Assembly (NCBI RefSeq): GCF_023062595.1
Contig: NZ_JALLAN010000005.1
Span: forward strand, 62,001 to 126,000
Length of the DNA stretch: 64,000 bases
Reading direction: 5' to 3'
Source: Arthrobacter rhizosphaerae
GTDB lineage: Bacteria > Actinomycetota > Actinomycetes > Actinomycetales > Micrococcaceae
The translations under genes were made by a program, and so were the position numbers. This document shows positions 46,201-53,483 of the stretch, piece after piece (the stretch's first letter is position 1; each line of letters starts with the position of its first letter). The notes beneath the pieces were generated by a model, which had not been told where the DNA came from, made no database searches, and was given only the letters and a program-made list of their open reading frames with translations.

Positions 46201-48939
46201 GTGGCATCACTTATCGAAAAACTTCTCCGTACGGGTGACAAAAAAACCCTGAGGCAACTGCGGAACTATGCCGATTCCATTAATGCCCTGGAAGACTCAT
46301 TCAAAACCTTCACGGATGCTGAACTGCGGGAAGAAACCGATCGTCTCAGGGAGCGTCACCAGGACGGGCAGAAGCTGGATGAGCTTCTCCCCGAAGCCTT
46401 CGCCGCCGTACGCGAAGCCTCGTCCCGGACGCTGGGCCTACGCCACTTCGATGTGCAGCTCATGGGCGGGGCTGCCCTGCACCTGGGCAACATCGCCGAA
46501 ATGAAAACCGGTGAAGGCAAGACCCTCGTGGCCACAGCTCCGGCCTACCTGAATGCTTTGACCGGCAATGGCGTCCACGTCGTCACGGTCAACGACTACC
46601 TGGCCGAATACCAGTCTGACCTGATGGGCCGCGTATACCGCTTCCTGGGCTTGAGCAGCGGATGCATCCTTTCGAACCAGGATCCCTCCGTACGCCGCGA
46701 GCAGTACGCCGCTGACATCACCTACGGCACCAATAATGAATTCGGCTTCGACTACCTGCGCGACAACATGGCGTGGGACCAGTCGGAACTGGTCCAGCGC
46801 GGACACAACTTCGCCATCGTCGACGAGGTCGACTCCATCCTCATTGACGAGGCCCGTACCCCGCTTATCATTTCGGGGCCGGCACAGGGCGACACGAACC
46901 GCTGGTACAGCGAGTTCGCCAAAGTAGTGACGCGCCTCCAGCCCGAACGGGACTATGAGGTAGACGAGAAGAAGCGCACCGTCGGTGTTCTTGAGGCTGG
47001 CATCGAAAAGGTCGAAGACTATCTCGGTATCCAGAACCTCTACGAGTCAGCCAACACGCCCTTGATCGGCTTCCTGAACAATGCCATCAAGGCCAAAGAA
47101 CTTTTCAAGCGGGACAAGGACTACGTCATCCTCGACGGCGAAGTCCTGATCGTTGACGAACACACCGGCCGCATCCTGGCCGGACGCCGCTACAACGAAG
47201 GCATGCACCAGGCCATCGAAGCCAAGGAAGGCGTCGAAATCAAGGCCGAGAACCAGACCTTGGCCACGGTGACGCTGCAGAACTACTTCCGTATGTACAG
47301 CAAGCTCTCCGGCATGACGGGCACGGCCGAAACCGAAGCCGCAGAATTCATGGGCACCTACAAGCTCGGCGTTGTTGCCATTCCGACCAACAGGGACATG
47401 CAGCGGATCGACCAGTCCGACCTCGTGTACAAGAACGAGACGGTGAAGTTCGACGCCGTCGTCAAGGACATAGCCGATCGCCACGAAAAGGGGCAGCCGA
47501 TCCTGGTCGGCACCACCAGCGTCGAAAAGAGCGAGTACCTTTCGCGTCTCCTGGCCAAGGAGGGCATCCGGCATGAGGTTCTGAACGCCAAGAACCACGC
47601 CCGTGAAGCCGCCATTGTTGCGCAGGCCGGACGCAAGGGGGCCGTCACCGTGGCCACCAACATGGCCGGTCGCGGTACCGACATCATGCTCGGCGGCAAC
47701 GCCGAATTCACGGCAGTGGCCGAACTGGCGAAGAGGGGACTGGACCCCGAAGAAAACTCAGAGGAGTACGAATCTGCATGGCCAGCTGCCTTTGAAGCTG
47801 CCCAGCAGGCAGTCAAGGACGAGCACGAAGAGGTTTTGAACCTCGGGGGCCTCTATGTGCTGGGCACAGAGCGCCATGAATCGCGACGGATCGATAATCA
47901 GTTGCGCGGCCGTTCCGGGCGTCAGGGAGACCCCGGCGAATCGCGGTTCTACCTTTCCCTCACGGACGACCTCATGCGACTCTTCAACTCCGGTGCCGCA
48001 GAGCGCCTGATGAACAGTTCTGTCCCTGACGACGTTGCCCTCGAATCCAAGCTCGTCTCCCGTGCCATCGCCTCTGCCCAGGGGCAGGTGGAGGGCCGCA
48101 ATGCGGAGCAGCGCAAGAACGTGCTCAAGTACGACGACGTCCTCAACCGCCAGCGTGAAGCGATCTATGGCGATCGGCGTCGGATCCTGGAGGGTGACGA
48201 CCTCCACGAAAAGGTGCAGTACTTCCTCGAAGACACCATCAACTCCTTCATCGATGAAGCTACCGCCGAAGGGAACGGTGACGACTGGGATTTCAACCAG
48301 TTGTGGACCAACCTGAAGACGCTTTATCCCGTCAGCGTCACTCCTCACGACATCATCGATGAAGCCGGTGGGAAGTCACGAATCACAGCAGAATTCCTTC
48401 GGGAGGAAATTCTTTCCGATGCCCGACTGGTGTACCAGGCACGGGAAGAATCCATTGGTTCCGAGAGCATGCGGGAACTCGAGCGCAGGGTTGTCCTTTC
48501 GGTGATTGGGCGCAAATGGCAGGAACACCTCTACGAGATGGACTATCTGAAGGAGGGCATTGGCCTCCGGGCGATGGCCCAGCGCGATCCGCTCGTTGAG
48601 TACCAGCGCGAAGGGTTCATCATGTTCCAGGCCATGATGGAAGCCATCCGGGAAGAAAGCATCGGATTCCTGTTCAACCTTGAGGTCGAAGTAACGCCAG
48701 CCGAAGATGTGGTCGTCGCGGATGCCGACGGGGAGCATACAGAACATCACACACCGCAGATAAAGGCTGCAGGCCTGCAAGCTCCCGAGAAACCGGCCCA
48801 ACTGCAGTACACGGCGCCGAGCGAGGACGGATCCAGCCAGACCCGTGTGGAGAGCAAGTCAACCGGCCGGTCAGGTAACCCCGCGAAGGCTGCCGCTCAG
48901 GATATCGGAAGACGGAGCACCAAGAAGAAGCGTCGCTGA
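46201..48939 (+). CDS. secA: Preprotein translocase ATPase SecA
   Basis: A 912-residue SecA motor of the general secretion pathway. Walker A MKTGEGKT (about 101-108), [13 protein letters not shown], preprotein cross-linking domain, second nucleotide-binding fold with [12 protein letters not shown], and helical scaffold. The C-terminal zinc-binding motif is absent: the protein ends in a basic tail (RRSTKKKRR), as usual for actinobacterial SecA1. Start GTG 46201 with GGGAG upstream. A 20-bp tandem duplication covers its stop codon. Confidence 0.97.
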   Translation: MASLIEKLLRTGDKKTLRQLRNYADSINALEDSFKTFTDAELREETDRLRERHQDGQKLDELLPEAFAAVREASSRTLGLRHFDVQLMGGAALHLGNIAEMKTGEGKTLVATAPAYLNALTGNGVHVVTVNDYLAEYQSDLMGRVYRFLGLSSGCILSNQDPSVRREQYAADITYGTNNEFGFDYLRDNMAWDQSELVQRGHNFAIVDEVDSILIDEARTPLIISGPAQGDTNRWYSEFAKVVTRLQPERDYEVDEKKRTVGVLEAGIEKVEDYLGIQNLYESANTPLIGFLNNAIKAKELFKRDKDYVILDGEVLIVDEHTGRILAGRRYNEGMHQAIEAKEGVEIKAENQTLATVTLQNYFRMYSKLSGMTGTAETEAAEFMGTYKLGVVAIPTNRDMQRIDQSDLVYKNETVKFDAVVKDIADRHEKGQPILVGTTSVEKSEYLSRLLAKEGIRHEVLNAKNHAREAAIVAQAGRKGAVTVATNMAGRGTDIMLGGNAEFTAVAELAKRGLDPEENSEEYESAWPAAFEAAQQAVKDEHEEVLNLGGLYVLGTERHESRRIDNQLRGRSGRQGDPGESRFYLSLTDDLMRLFNSGAAERLMNSSVPDDVALESKLVSRAIASAQGQVEGRNAEQRKNVLKYDDVLNRQREAIYGDRRRILEGDDLHEKVQYFLEDTINSFIDEATAEGNGDDWDFNQLWTNLKTLYPVSVTPHDIIDEAGGKSRITAEFLREEILSDARLVYQAREESIGSESMRELERRVVLSVIGRKWQEHLYEMDYLKEGIGLRAMAQRDPLVEYQREGFIMFQAMMEAIREESIGFLFNLEVEVTPAEDVVVADADGEHTEHHTPQIKAAGLQAPEKPAQLQYTAPSEDGSSQTRVESKSTGRSGNPAKAAAQDIGRRSTKKKRR

Positions 48940-48973
48940 CCTGACAGTCAGGTCGCTGACCTGACAATCAGGG
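48934..48973. repeat. 20-bp tandem repeat at the secA stop, terminator-like
   Basis: Two adjacent 20-bp units (48934-48953 and 48954-48973) differ at two positions; the first contains the secA TGA. Within them GTCAGGTC (48947-48954) pairs with GACCTGAC (48958-48965), and ACCTGAC-A-GTCAGGT (48939-48953) is palindromic. The repeat fills the 37-bp gap between the convergent secA and Rv3235-like genes, so it may act as a bidirectional terminator. Confidence 0.7.
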
Positions 48974-48976
48974 AAA

Positions 48977-49492
48977 TCAGCCGATCTCCAAAACGGTGAT
49001 CCGCCAAACCTTATTGTTCCGTTCCAGCCGCAATGCCACCGCGCGTGCCCGCGTCTCATCCACGACAACGGCGCTGGCCTCGTATATATCGCACGTCACT
49101 TCTGAGGCGCGTACGGAGCGCACTGCAGGATTTCGGTAGACACCGGTGGCGGACGGGGAGATGTTCTGCCTGTTGAGCCGGATGAGGGCGGCCCGGTGTT
49201 GAAGGGCCGCCAGGCACTGCTGGTCCAGGCGCCGGGCCAGCTGGTGGACAGGACGGGTGCCGGCAAGCACCTCAATGGCGGCCTGGACGGTTCCTCGGGC
49301 AATGGCGCAGACCTCGCGATGGTCGGTGGCCGCCTTTAGACTGCTCACCGGGCTGTTGATGATTTCCTTGGCAGGCTTCGGCCACGAAGCCTGTTGACCG
49401 GCTGGGTTGATGACTGAAGAGAGACGCTGGACAGCCGGGTCGCTGTTGGCTACTGGTTCCTGCTTGCTCCGAACAACCGTTACTGCACTCAT
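48977..49492 (-). CDS. Rv3235-like protein of unknown function
   Basis: A 171-residue protein resembling the actinobacterial Rv3235 family. A disordered polar N-terminus (1 to about 65) is followed by a small alpha/beta domain ending in AVVVDETRARAVALRLERNNKVWRITVLEIG-type strands. No membrane segment. Start ATG 49492 follows GAAGGAA. It lies 38 bp downstream of the LysM gene on the same strand, so they share a transcript. In many actinobacteria it is a neighbour of secA, as here. Confidence 0.75.
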   Translation of the reverse strand: MSAVTVVRSKQEPVANSDPAVQRLSSVINPAGQQASWPKPAKEIINSPVSSLKAATDHREVCAIARGTVQAAIEVLAGTRPVHQLARRLDQQCLAALQHRAALIRLNRQNISPSATGVYRNPAVRSVRASEVTCDIYEASAVVVDETRARAVALRLERNNKVWRITVLEIG

Positions 49493-49530
49493 AGTGTTCC
49501 TTCAATTGATGGTGGATTGGCCAGCGCCGG

Positions 49531-50277
49531 TCAGGCCGCACCGGGAGGCGTGAGCAGTTGCCCGGGTCTAAGAAAGTCAGGGTTCTCGCCGATAACGGCA
49601 CGATTGACTTGATACCAGCGCGGCCACTCCCGGGCGACGTCTACATCAGAGGCGAGCGGACCAAGATAGTTGGCAACAATGGTCCAGAGGGAATCGCCGT
49701 CCACAACTGCTACCGGCGCGGTGCCGGTTTCCTGCCCATGGTGGACCGCCCGAAGCGGAGTGGCAGCGAGCGGGCCCGGATCCACAACTGGCTTGCGCGG
49801 CTGCCATCGGGGATCCAACGGCTGACTGTGGTTGCCGTCTGGCGGTGCAGCCTTCCAGACAGCTGATACTGACGACCCCTGGCTGGCCGTCAAACCTGAA
49901 TCGGGGGATGTTGCGGCATTTGCCAGAGGCGCAGTGACCAACTGGAGGCCAATCGCGGCAAGTGCCAGCCTGCGCATATAGAGGGGAGTGAAACTACCCG
50001 TGATGGCCGCGGCCCGACGGCTCCCGGAATGCTCAAGAGCAGCTGCAACAAAAGCGATCAGTACGGAAAGTACCCACCACGAAACCAGGACCAAGCCAAG
50101 TATGTTGGCACTGAACCCCAACATGTCGTCAAAGCCCATCGACTGGTTCCGGGCAGCGGAATGTTGCCAGCGGCCCGTCATGGCATCCCCTGTCGCTGCA
50201 AGGAATACACCCAGCAGCAAAATCAGAAGTGCCCAGGCAGCATCCGCACGCAGAGGCCTGTGATCCGTGGATTTCAA
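49531..50277 (-). CDS. LysM-domain membrane protein
   Basis: A 248-residue protein. Two clear membrane segments (about 13-30 and 53-76) and a third hydrophobic segment ending in a signal-like ATA site (about 100-122) precede a disordered Pro/Gly linker. A C-terminal LysM domain (VVDGDSLWTIVANYLG ... PDFLRPGQLLTPP, about 190-245) should bind peptidoglycan. Start: TTG 50277 with GCAGGGG; ATG 50307 lies inside the decamer repeats and has no ribosome site. It heads the LysM-Rv3235 transcript, read away from the unknown gene at 50436. Confidence 0.78.
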   Translation of the reverse strand: MKSTDHRPLRADAAWALLILLLGVFLAATGDAMTGRWQHSAARNQSMGFDDMLGFSANILGLVLVSWWVLSVLIAFVAAALEHSGSRRAAAITGSFTPLYMRRLALAAIGLQLVTAPLANAATSPDSGLTASQGSSVSAVWKAAPPDGNHSQPLDPRWQPRKPVVDPGPLAATPLRAVHHGQETGTAPVAVVDGDSLWTIVANYLGPLASDVDVAREWPRWYQVNRAVIGENPDFLRPGQLLTPPGAA

Positions 50278-50300
50278 TGAGTGCCCCTGCCGTTCGTTAG

Positions 50301-50340
50301 ATGTCATTTGATGCAGTTTGATGTCATTTGGTGCTGTTGG
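50301..50340. repeat. Decamer direct repeats, operator A
   Basis: Four adjacent 10-bp units: ATGTCATTTG, ATGCAGTTTG, ATGTCATTTG and GTGCTGTTGG. The region lies between the divergent LysM gene (start 50277) and the unknown gene (start 50436). The 10-bp period places each unit on the same face of the DNA. Unit 2 is identical to units in operator B at 51352-51381. Confidence 0.75.
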
Positions 50341-50400
50341 ATCAGTCTGATGTAGAAGGCGCTGTTTTGTCCAGTCATTTTTCTTCTGGATCCTTGCGAA

Positions 50401-50429
50401 TTGACCAGTTGACCAGGGACACCTACGCT
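50401..50429 (+). promoter_or_regulatory. Promoter of the unknown gene at 50436 (leaderless)
   Basis: TTGACC at 50401-50406, a 17-bp spacer and TACGCT at 50424-50429, then 6 nt to the ATG at 50436. This is the clearest of the leaderless promoters in the window. Confidence 0.65.
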
Positions 50430-50435
50430 GACGGC

Positions 50436-51008
50436 ATGCGTTGGGATGCTCTGTTCGAAGACATGGAGGCCCAGTTCGCTGCCGAGAACCGGCTTCTGCA
50501 GGAATCCGAAATTGCTGAGCGCGTCCGGATAGACGCGGCAGGAGTGGGCATGGCTGACCGGCTCCGGGCGTCAATTAACCTCAGGGTCATGGTGCATCTG
50601 GTGTCCGGATCCACTCTTGCCGGGTTGCTGAGCCATGCAGGCAGCCAGTTGCTCGTTTTGAATGAACAGCAGCATCAGGTGCTTGTTCCCTACGCGGCTA
50701 TTGGCCGTTGCAGCGGCCTTGCCCGGCATGCTCTGACGGAACCGTCCGTAGTACGGCAGAGGCCAGATCTAGGACGTGCGCTCAGGGCACTTTCACGGGA
50801 TCGGTCCAATCTTGCGCTGACGTTGGCTGGCGGATCCCAAGGCGAAGTAACACTTCACGGGGTTATAGACCGCGTGGGCCGGGACTACGTGGACTTCGCC
50901 GTGACCGGCCCAGGGGAAGCCAGGCGTGCGGCAAACGTCATTGAGATGGCGGCCGTTCCCTTCACAGTTTTAAGGGCCATCAGGTCCACCCAACCCGCGA
51001 TGGCCTGA
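50436..51008 (+). CDS. Conserved-looking protein of unknown function
   Basis: A 190-residue soluble protein, not assigned to a family. A helical N-terminus (MRWDALFEDMEAQFAAENRLLQESEIAERVR) precedes two beta-rich segments with alternating hydrophobics: INLRVMVHLVSGSTLAGLL...VLVPYAAI (about 48-90) and NLALTLAG...VTLHGVIDRVGRDYVDFAV (about 128-160). The segments may be two small barrel folds, a guess from pattern only. Start: ATG 50436, seven bases after the -10 box of a leaderless promoter; 36 codons upstream stay open but lie in operator A. It is convergent with the small HTH gene. Confidence 0.7.
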   Translation: MRWDALFEDMEAQFAAENRLLQESEIAERVRIDAAGVGMADRLRASINLRVMVHLVSGSTLAGLLSHAGSQLLVLNEQQHQVLVPYAAIGRCSGLARHALTEPSVVRQRPDLGRALRALSRDRSNLALTLAGGSQGEVTLHGVIDRVGRDYVDFAVTGPGEARRAANVIEMAAVPFTVLRAIRSTQPAMA

Positions 51009-51094
51009 GGGTTGAGTGGTGACCTGAAGACTAAGACCCAGGTCCCTGGCCTGTGTGCCGGAACTGAGCCTGCCGAAATCGAGGGAGCGAGTAG

Positions 51095-51310
51095 TCAGAC
51101 CGACTTCGACTTTGACTCCTGGATCATGCGGCTTGCCTCGGCGTACCGCTCCTCTATGTACTGCTCCAGCATCTTTTCCTCGACCCGCCACTGACCCCGG
51201 CCGCCCACCTGGATAGCCTTGAGTTCACCGCTTCGTACAAGGGCGTAGGCTGCCGGGGAATTGATTTGCAGCTGTTCGGCAACGTCAGCGAGCGTCAGGA
51301 ATCTGGGCAT
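51095..51310 (-). CDS. Small MerR/BldC/excisionase-type DNA-binding protein
   Basis: A 71-residue protein consisting almost entirely of one winged helix-turn-helix of the excisionase/BldC kind: LTLADVAEQLQINSPAAYALVRSGELKAIQVGGRGQWRVEEKMLEQYIEERY. The wing contains GGRGQWRV. Start: ATG 51310; longer frames run through operator B. There is no Shine-Dalgarno, but CAAAAT lies 6 nt upstream, so it may also be leaderless. Its position between two regions carrying the same decamer repeat makes it the best candidate for the protein binding them. BldC of Streptomyces is known to bind direct repeats as head-to-tail oligomers. Confidence 0.8.
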   Translation of the reverse strand: MPRFLTLADVAEQLQINSPAAYALVRSGELKAIQVGGRGQWRVEEKMLEQYIEERYAEASRMIQESKSKSV

Positions 51311-51351
51311 GTACTTATTTTGCCATCGATGTGGCGAAGAGCGTGCGTTAT

Positions 51352-51381
51352 CCACAGTTTGATGCAGTTTGATGCAGTGAC
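51352..51381. repeat. Decamer direct repeats, operator B
   Basis: Units CCACAGTTTG, ATGCAGTTTG and ATGCAGTGAC: the same 10-bp period and the same core as operator A, on the same strand. It lies between the small HTH gene (minus strand, start 51310) and the SAF gene (plus strand, start 51471). Confidence 0.75.
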
Positions 51382-51470
51382 TTTCAGATCCGCCTCTTTC
51401 CAATGACAATGAGGGATGTCTGGCGCACGATCCACCGATCCGGTAGCGCCCAAAGGGGGAAGCGGTACAC

Positions 51471-52115
51471 ATGAGCGTGAGCACAACATCCGCTGGAGCA
51501 CGTCTGAAGAAACCGTCGTGGAAGGATCCCCGGCTGCTCGTCGGATTGCTGCTGGTGCTTGCATCTGTGGTCGGAGTCGTTTCACTGGTAGGTGCTGCCG
51601 ACAGGACGACTGACGTCTACGTCGCGAGAGAGGCTATCGCCGTCGGAGAGAGACTGACATCGGACAACACTGCCAGGGCTAAAGTACGTCTGGGAGAATT
51701 GGAGGAGCACTACATCACTGGCGAAGCCGGACTCCCCGAAGGGCTTGTGGCTGTCCAGAGGATCGGCAAGGACCAGCTTTTGCCCAAGGAGAGCTTGGGG
51801 AAGCCGGATGAGCTGGACCGCAAACCTGTAGCCATCACCATCGATGAACCACTTCCTGACCAGGCGCGGGCCGGCTCAAGGGTTGATGTATGGGTGGCCC
51901 AGCCGGATACCCGGAATGGTTTCAGCGAGCCTGCAATGCTGCTGCCCGGTGCTGAAATCGCGCAGGTGACGCCAGGATCAACTGCTCTCGGATCCTCCCG
52001 ATCTACTGTCCTGATGGTGCTGGTCAGAGACGACCAGATGCCGAAGCTCTTGGGTTCACAAGCAAACAAGGCGAAGATCTCGGTTGTGTGGAATCCAAGC
52101 GGTGTTGCCAAGTGA
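51471..52115 (+). CDS. SAF-domain membrane protein (CpaB/RcpC-like)
   Basis: A 214-residue protein with one N-terminal membrane segment (about 21-43) and an SAF domain (about 50-115: DVYVAREAIAVGERLTSDN...). A C-terminal domain with SRVDVWVAQPD and STVLMVLV as in the Flp pilus assembly protein CpaB/RcpC follows. In Tad systems CpaB sits outside the membrane with the secretin. Start ATG 51471 follows GGGGGAAG. It overlaps the CpaE-like gene by 4 bp (GTGA), so the two proteins are made together. Confidence 0.82.
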   Translation: MSVSTTSAGARLKKPSWKDPRLLVGLLLVLASVVGVVSLVGAADRTTDVYVAREAIAVGERLTSDNTARAKVRLGELEEHYITGEAGLPEGLVAVQRIGKDQLLPKESLGKPDELDRKPVAITIDEPLPDQARAGSRVDVWVAQPDTRNGFSEPAMLLPGAEIAQVTPGSTALGSSRSTVLMVLVRDDQMPKLLGSQANKAKISVVWNPSGVAK

Positions 52116-53425
52116 GCATCCCGGTCGTAACAGTTGGTGATGCAGAGGAAGACCTGGTCGGTGGTCTTGAGCGGCTACATGGTCCGGTATCAGTTGTCAG
52201 GCGGTGCTCAGAGCTGACAGAGCTGTTGGCAGCATGTCAGGGCGGGCTGGCCAGGGCAGCCGTTGTGGCAGGAGGCAGCGAGGAGCTTGCGGCCTCGTTG
52301 GTTGACCGACTCAGGGCCGTGGGGGTGGCAATAGTCGCCTTGGCCGACGATCCGCTCGAGGTCACCAGGCTGCGCGGAATGGGTGTGTTGAGTGCGGCGC
52401 CGGATGTGGACCCCGCGGTGCTGGCAGCAAAGATCTCGGAAGCAGTAGCTCTGTTGTCCGGGACGGGATCCGTGACCCAGTTCAGGCAAGACAGCGGGAT
52501 ATCTGATCCGGGCGCCTCCAACCGAATCAGGATGGATGAGGGCGCCGACGTCCCTCCGGCGTCGGGGACAGGACAGATCATAGCTGTTTGGGGTCCTGCG
52601 GGGTCACCTGGACGGACTCTTGTCGCTATCAACATCGCCGGAGAGTTGGCGGCTGAGGGCAAGTCCGTGCTGCTGGTCGACGCAGACAGCTATGGCGCCA
52701 GCGTCGCGGCCATGCTGGGATTGCTTGACGAAACGGCCGGGCTCGCACAGGCGTGCCGACTGGCTGACCAAGGGATCCTCGATAGCGATGCCCTTCTTCG
52801 CATAGCCACGCGGGTAGTCACAAAGGGTGGCACATTTCGTGTACTAACCGGAATTACGCGGGCCGACCGCTGGACAGAGTTGCGCGCCGCTGCACTCTCC
52901 ATTGTGCTTGAGAAGTCCAGGGAGATTGCCGACGTCATCGTCATTGATGCCGGGTTCTGTCTGGAGGCCGACGAAGAACTCAGCTTTGACACGGTTGCGC
53001 CCAGGCGGAACGCGGCCACGCTGCGCAGCCTTGAGTTGGCAGATACTGTCTTTGCGATTGGAGCCGCAGACCCTGTAGGAGTGCCCCGGCTGGTGCGCGC
53101 GTTATCCGACCTCGAGCACGCAGTGCCGAATGCCTCCCCGAAAGTGGTGCTGAACAAGGTGAGGGCCTCAGTGGTTGGCAGGTCTCCGGAGCGCCAACTA
53201 CGGGAAGCCTGGGACAGATACGGTCCGTCTCTGCGGATAGAAGCCTTTCTTCCAGCGGATGCGGGAGCCGGAGATGCAGCGCTCCTTTCGGGGGCCCTGC
53301 TGCTTGAGGCCGCTCCAGAATCGGCACTTCGCCACTCGATCGCTGAATTGGTTTGTGCACGAGTCCAGGGAAAACGCCGTTCGTCTGTATTTTCTTCCAC
53401 AGCAAGGGGAAGGGTTAAGGATTAG
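52112..53425 (+). CDS. CpaE/MinD-like P-loop protein with altered Walker A
   Basis: A 437-residue protein. An N-terminal receiver-like domain (1 to about 115) is followed by a linker and a SIMIBI-class (MinD/ParA/CpaE) domain starting QIIAVWGPAGSPGRTLVAINIAG. The usual KGGxGKT is GPAGSPGRT (residues 161-169), so both signature lysines are missing; Arg replaces the P-loop lysine. The LLVDAD strand (Asp190) is intact. Related actinobacterial proteins share this form. CpaE/TadZ proteins position pili at the pole. Start: GTG 52112, overlapping the SAF stop. A hairpin at 53438-53455 follows. Confidence 0.82.
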   Translation: MSIPVVTVGDAEEDLVGGLERLHGPVSVVRRCSELTELLAACQGGLARAAVVAGGSEELAASLVDRLRAVGVAIVALADDPLEVTRLRGMGVLSAAPDVDPAVLAAKISEAVALLSGTGSVTQFRQDSGISDPGASNRIRMDEGADVPPASGTGQIIAVWGPAGSPGRTLVAINIAGELAAEGKSVLLVDADSYGASVAAMLGLLDETAGLAQACRLADQGILDSDALLRIATRVVTKGGTFRVLTGITRADRWTELRAAALSIVLEKSREIADVIVIDAGFCLEADEELSFDTVAPRRNAATLRSLELADTVFAIGAADPVGVPRLVRALSDLEHAVPNASPKVVLNKVRASVVGRSPERQLREAWDRYGPSLRIEAFLPADAGAGDAALLSGALLLEAAPESALRHSIAELVCARVQGKRRSSVFSSTARGRVKD

Positions 53426-53437
53426 GCTCGGCTTGAG

Positions 53438-53455
53438 GGCTGCAAAGGTGCAGCC
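53438..53455 (+). terminator. Short hairpin after the CpaE-like gene
   Basis: A perfect 7-bp stem GGCTGCA / TGCAGCC around AAGG, 13 bp after the stop codon and 29 bp before the GDH start. No T-run; a weak terminator or a 5'-leader structure of gdh. Confidence 0.35.
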
Positions 53456-53483
53456 GTGAACTTCTGATGGAGGCGTTTCATAT

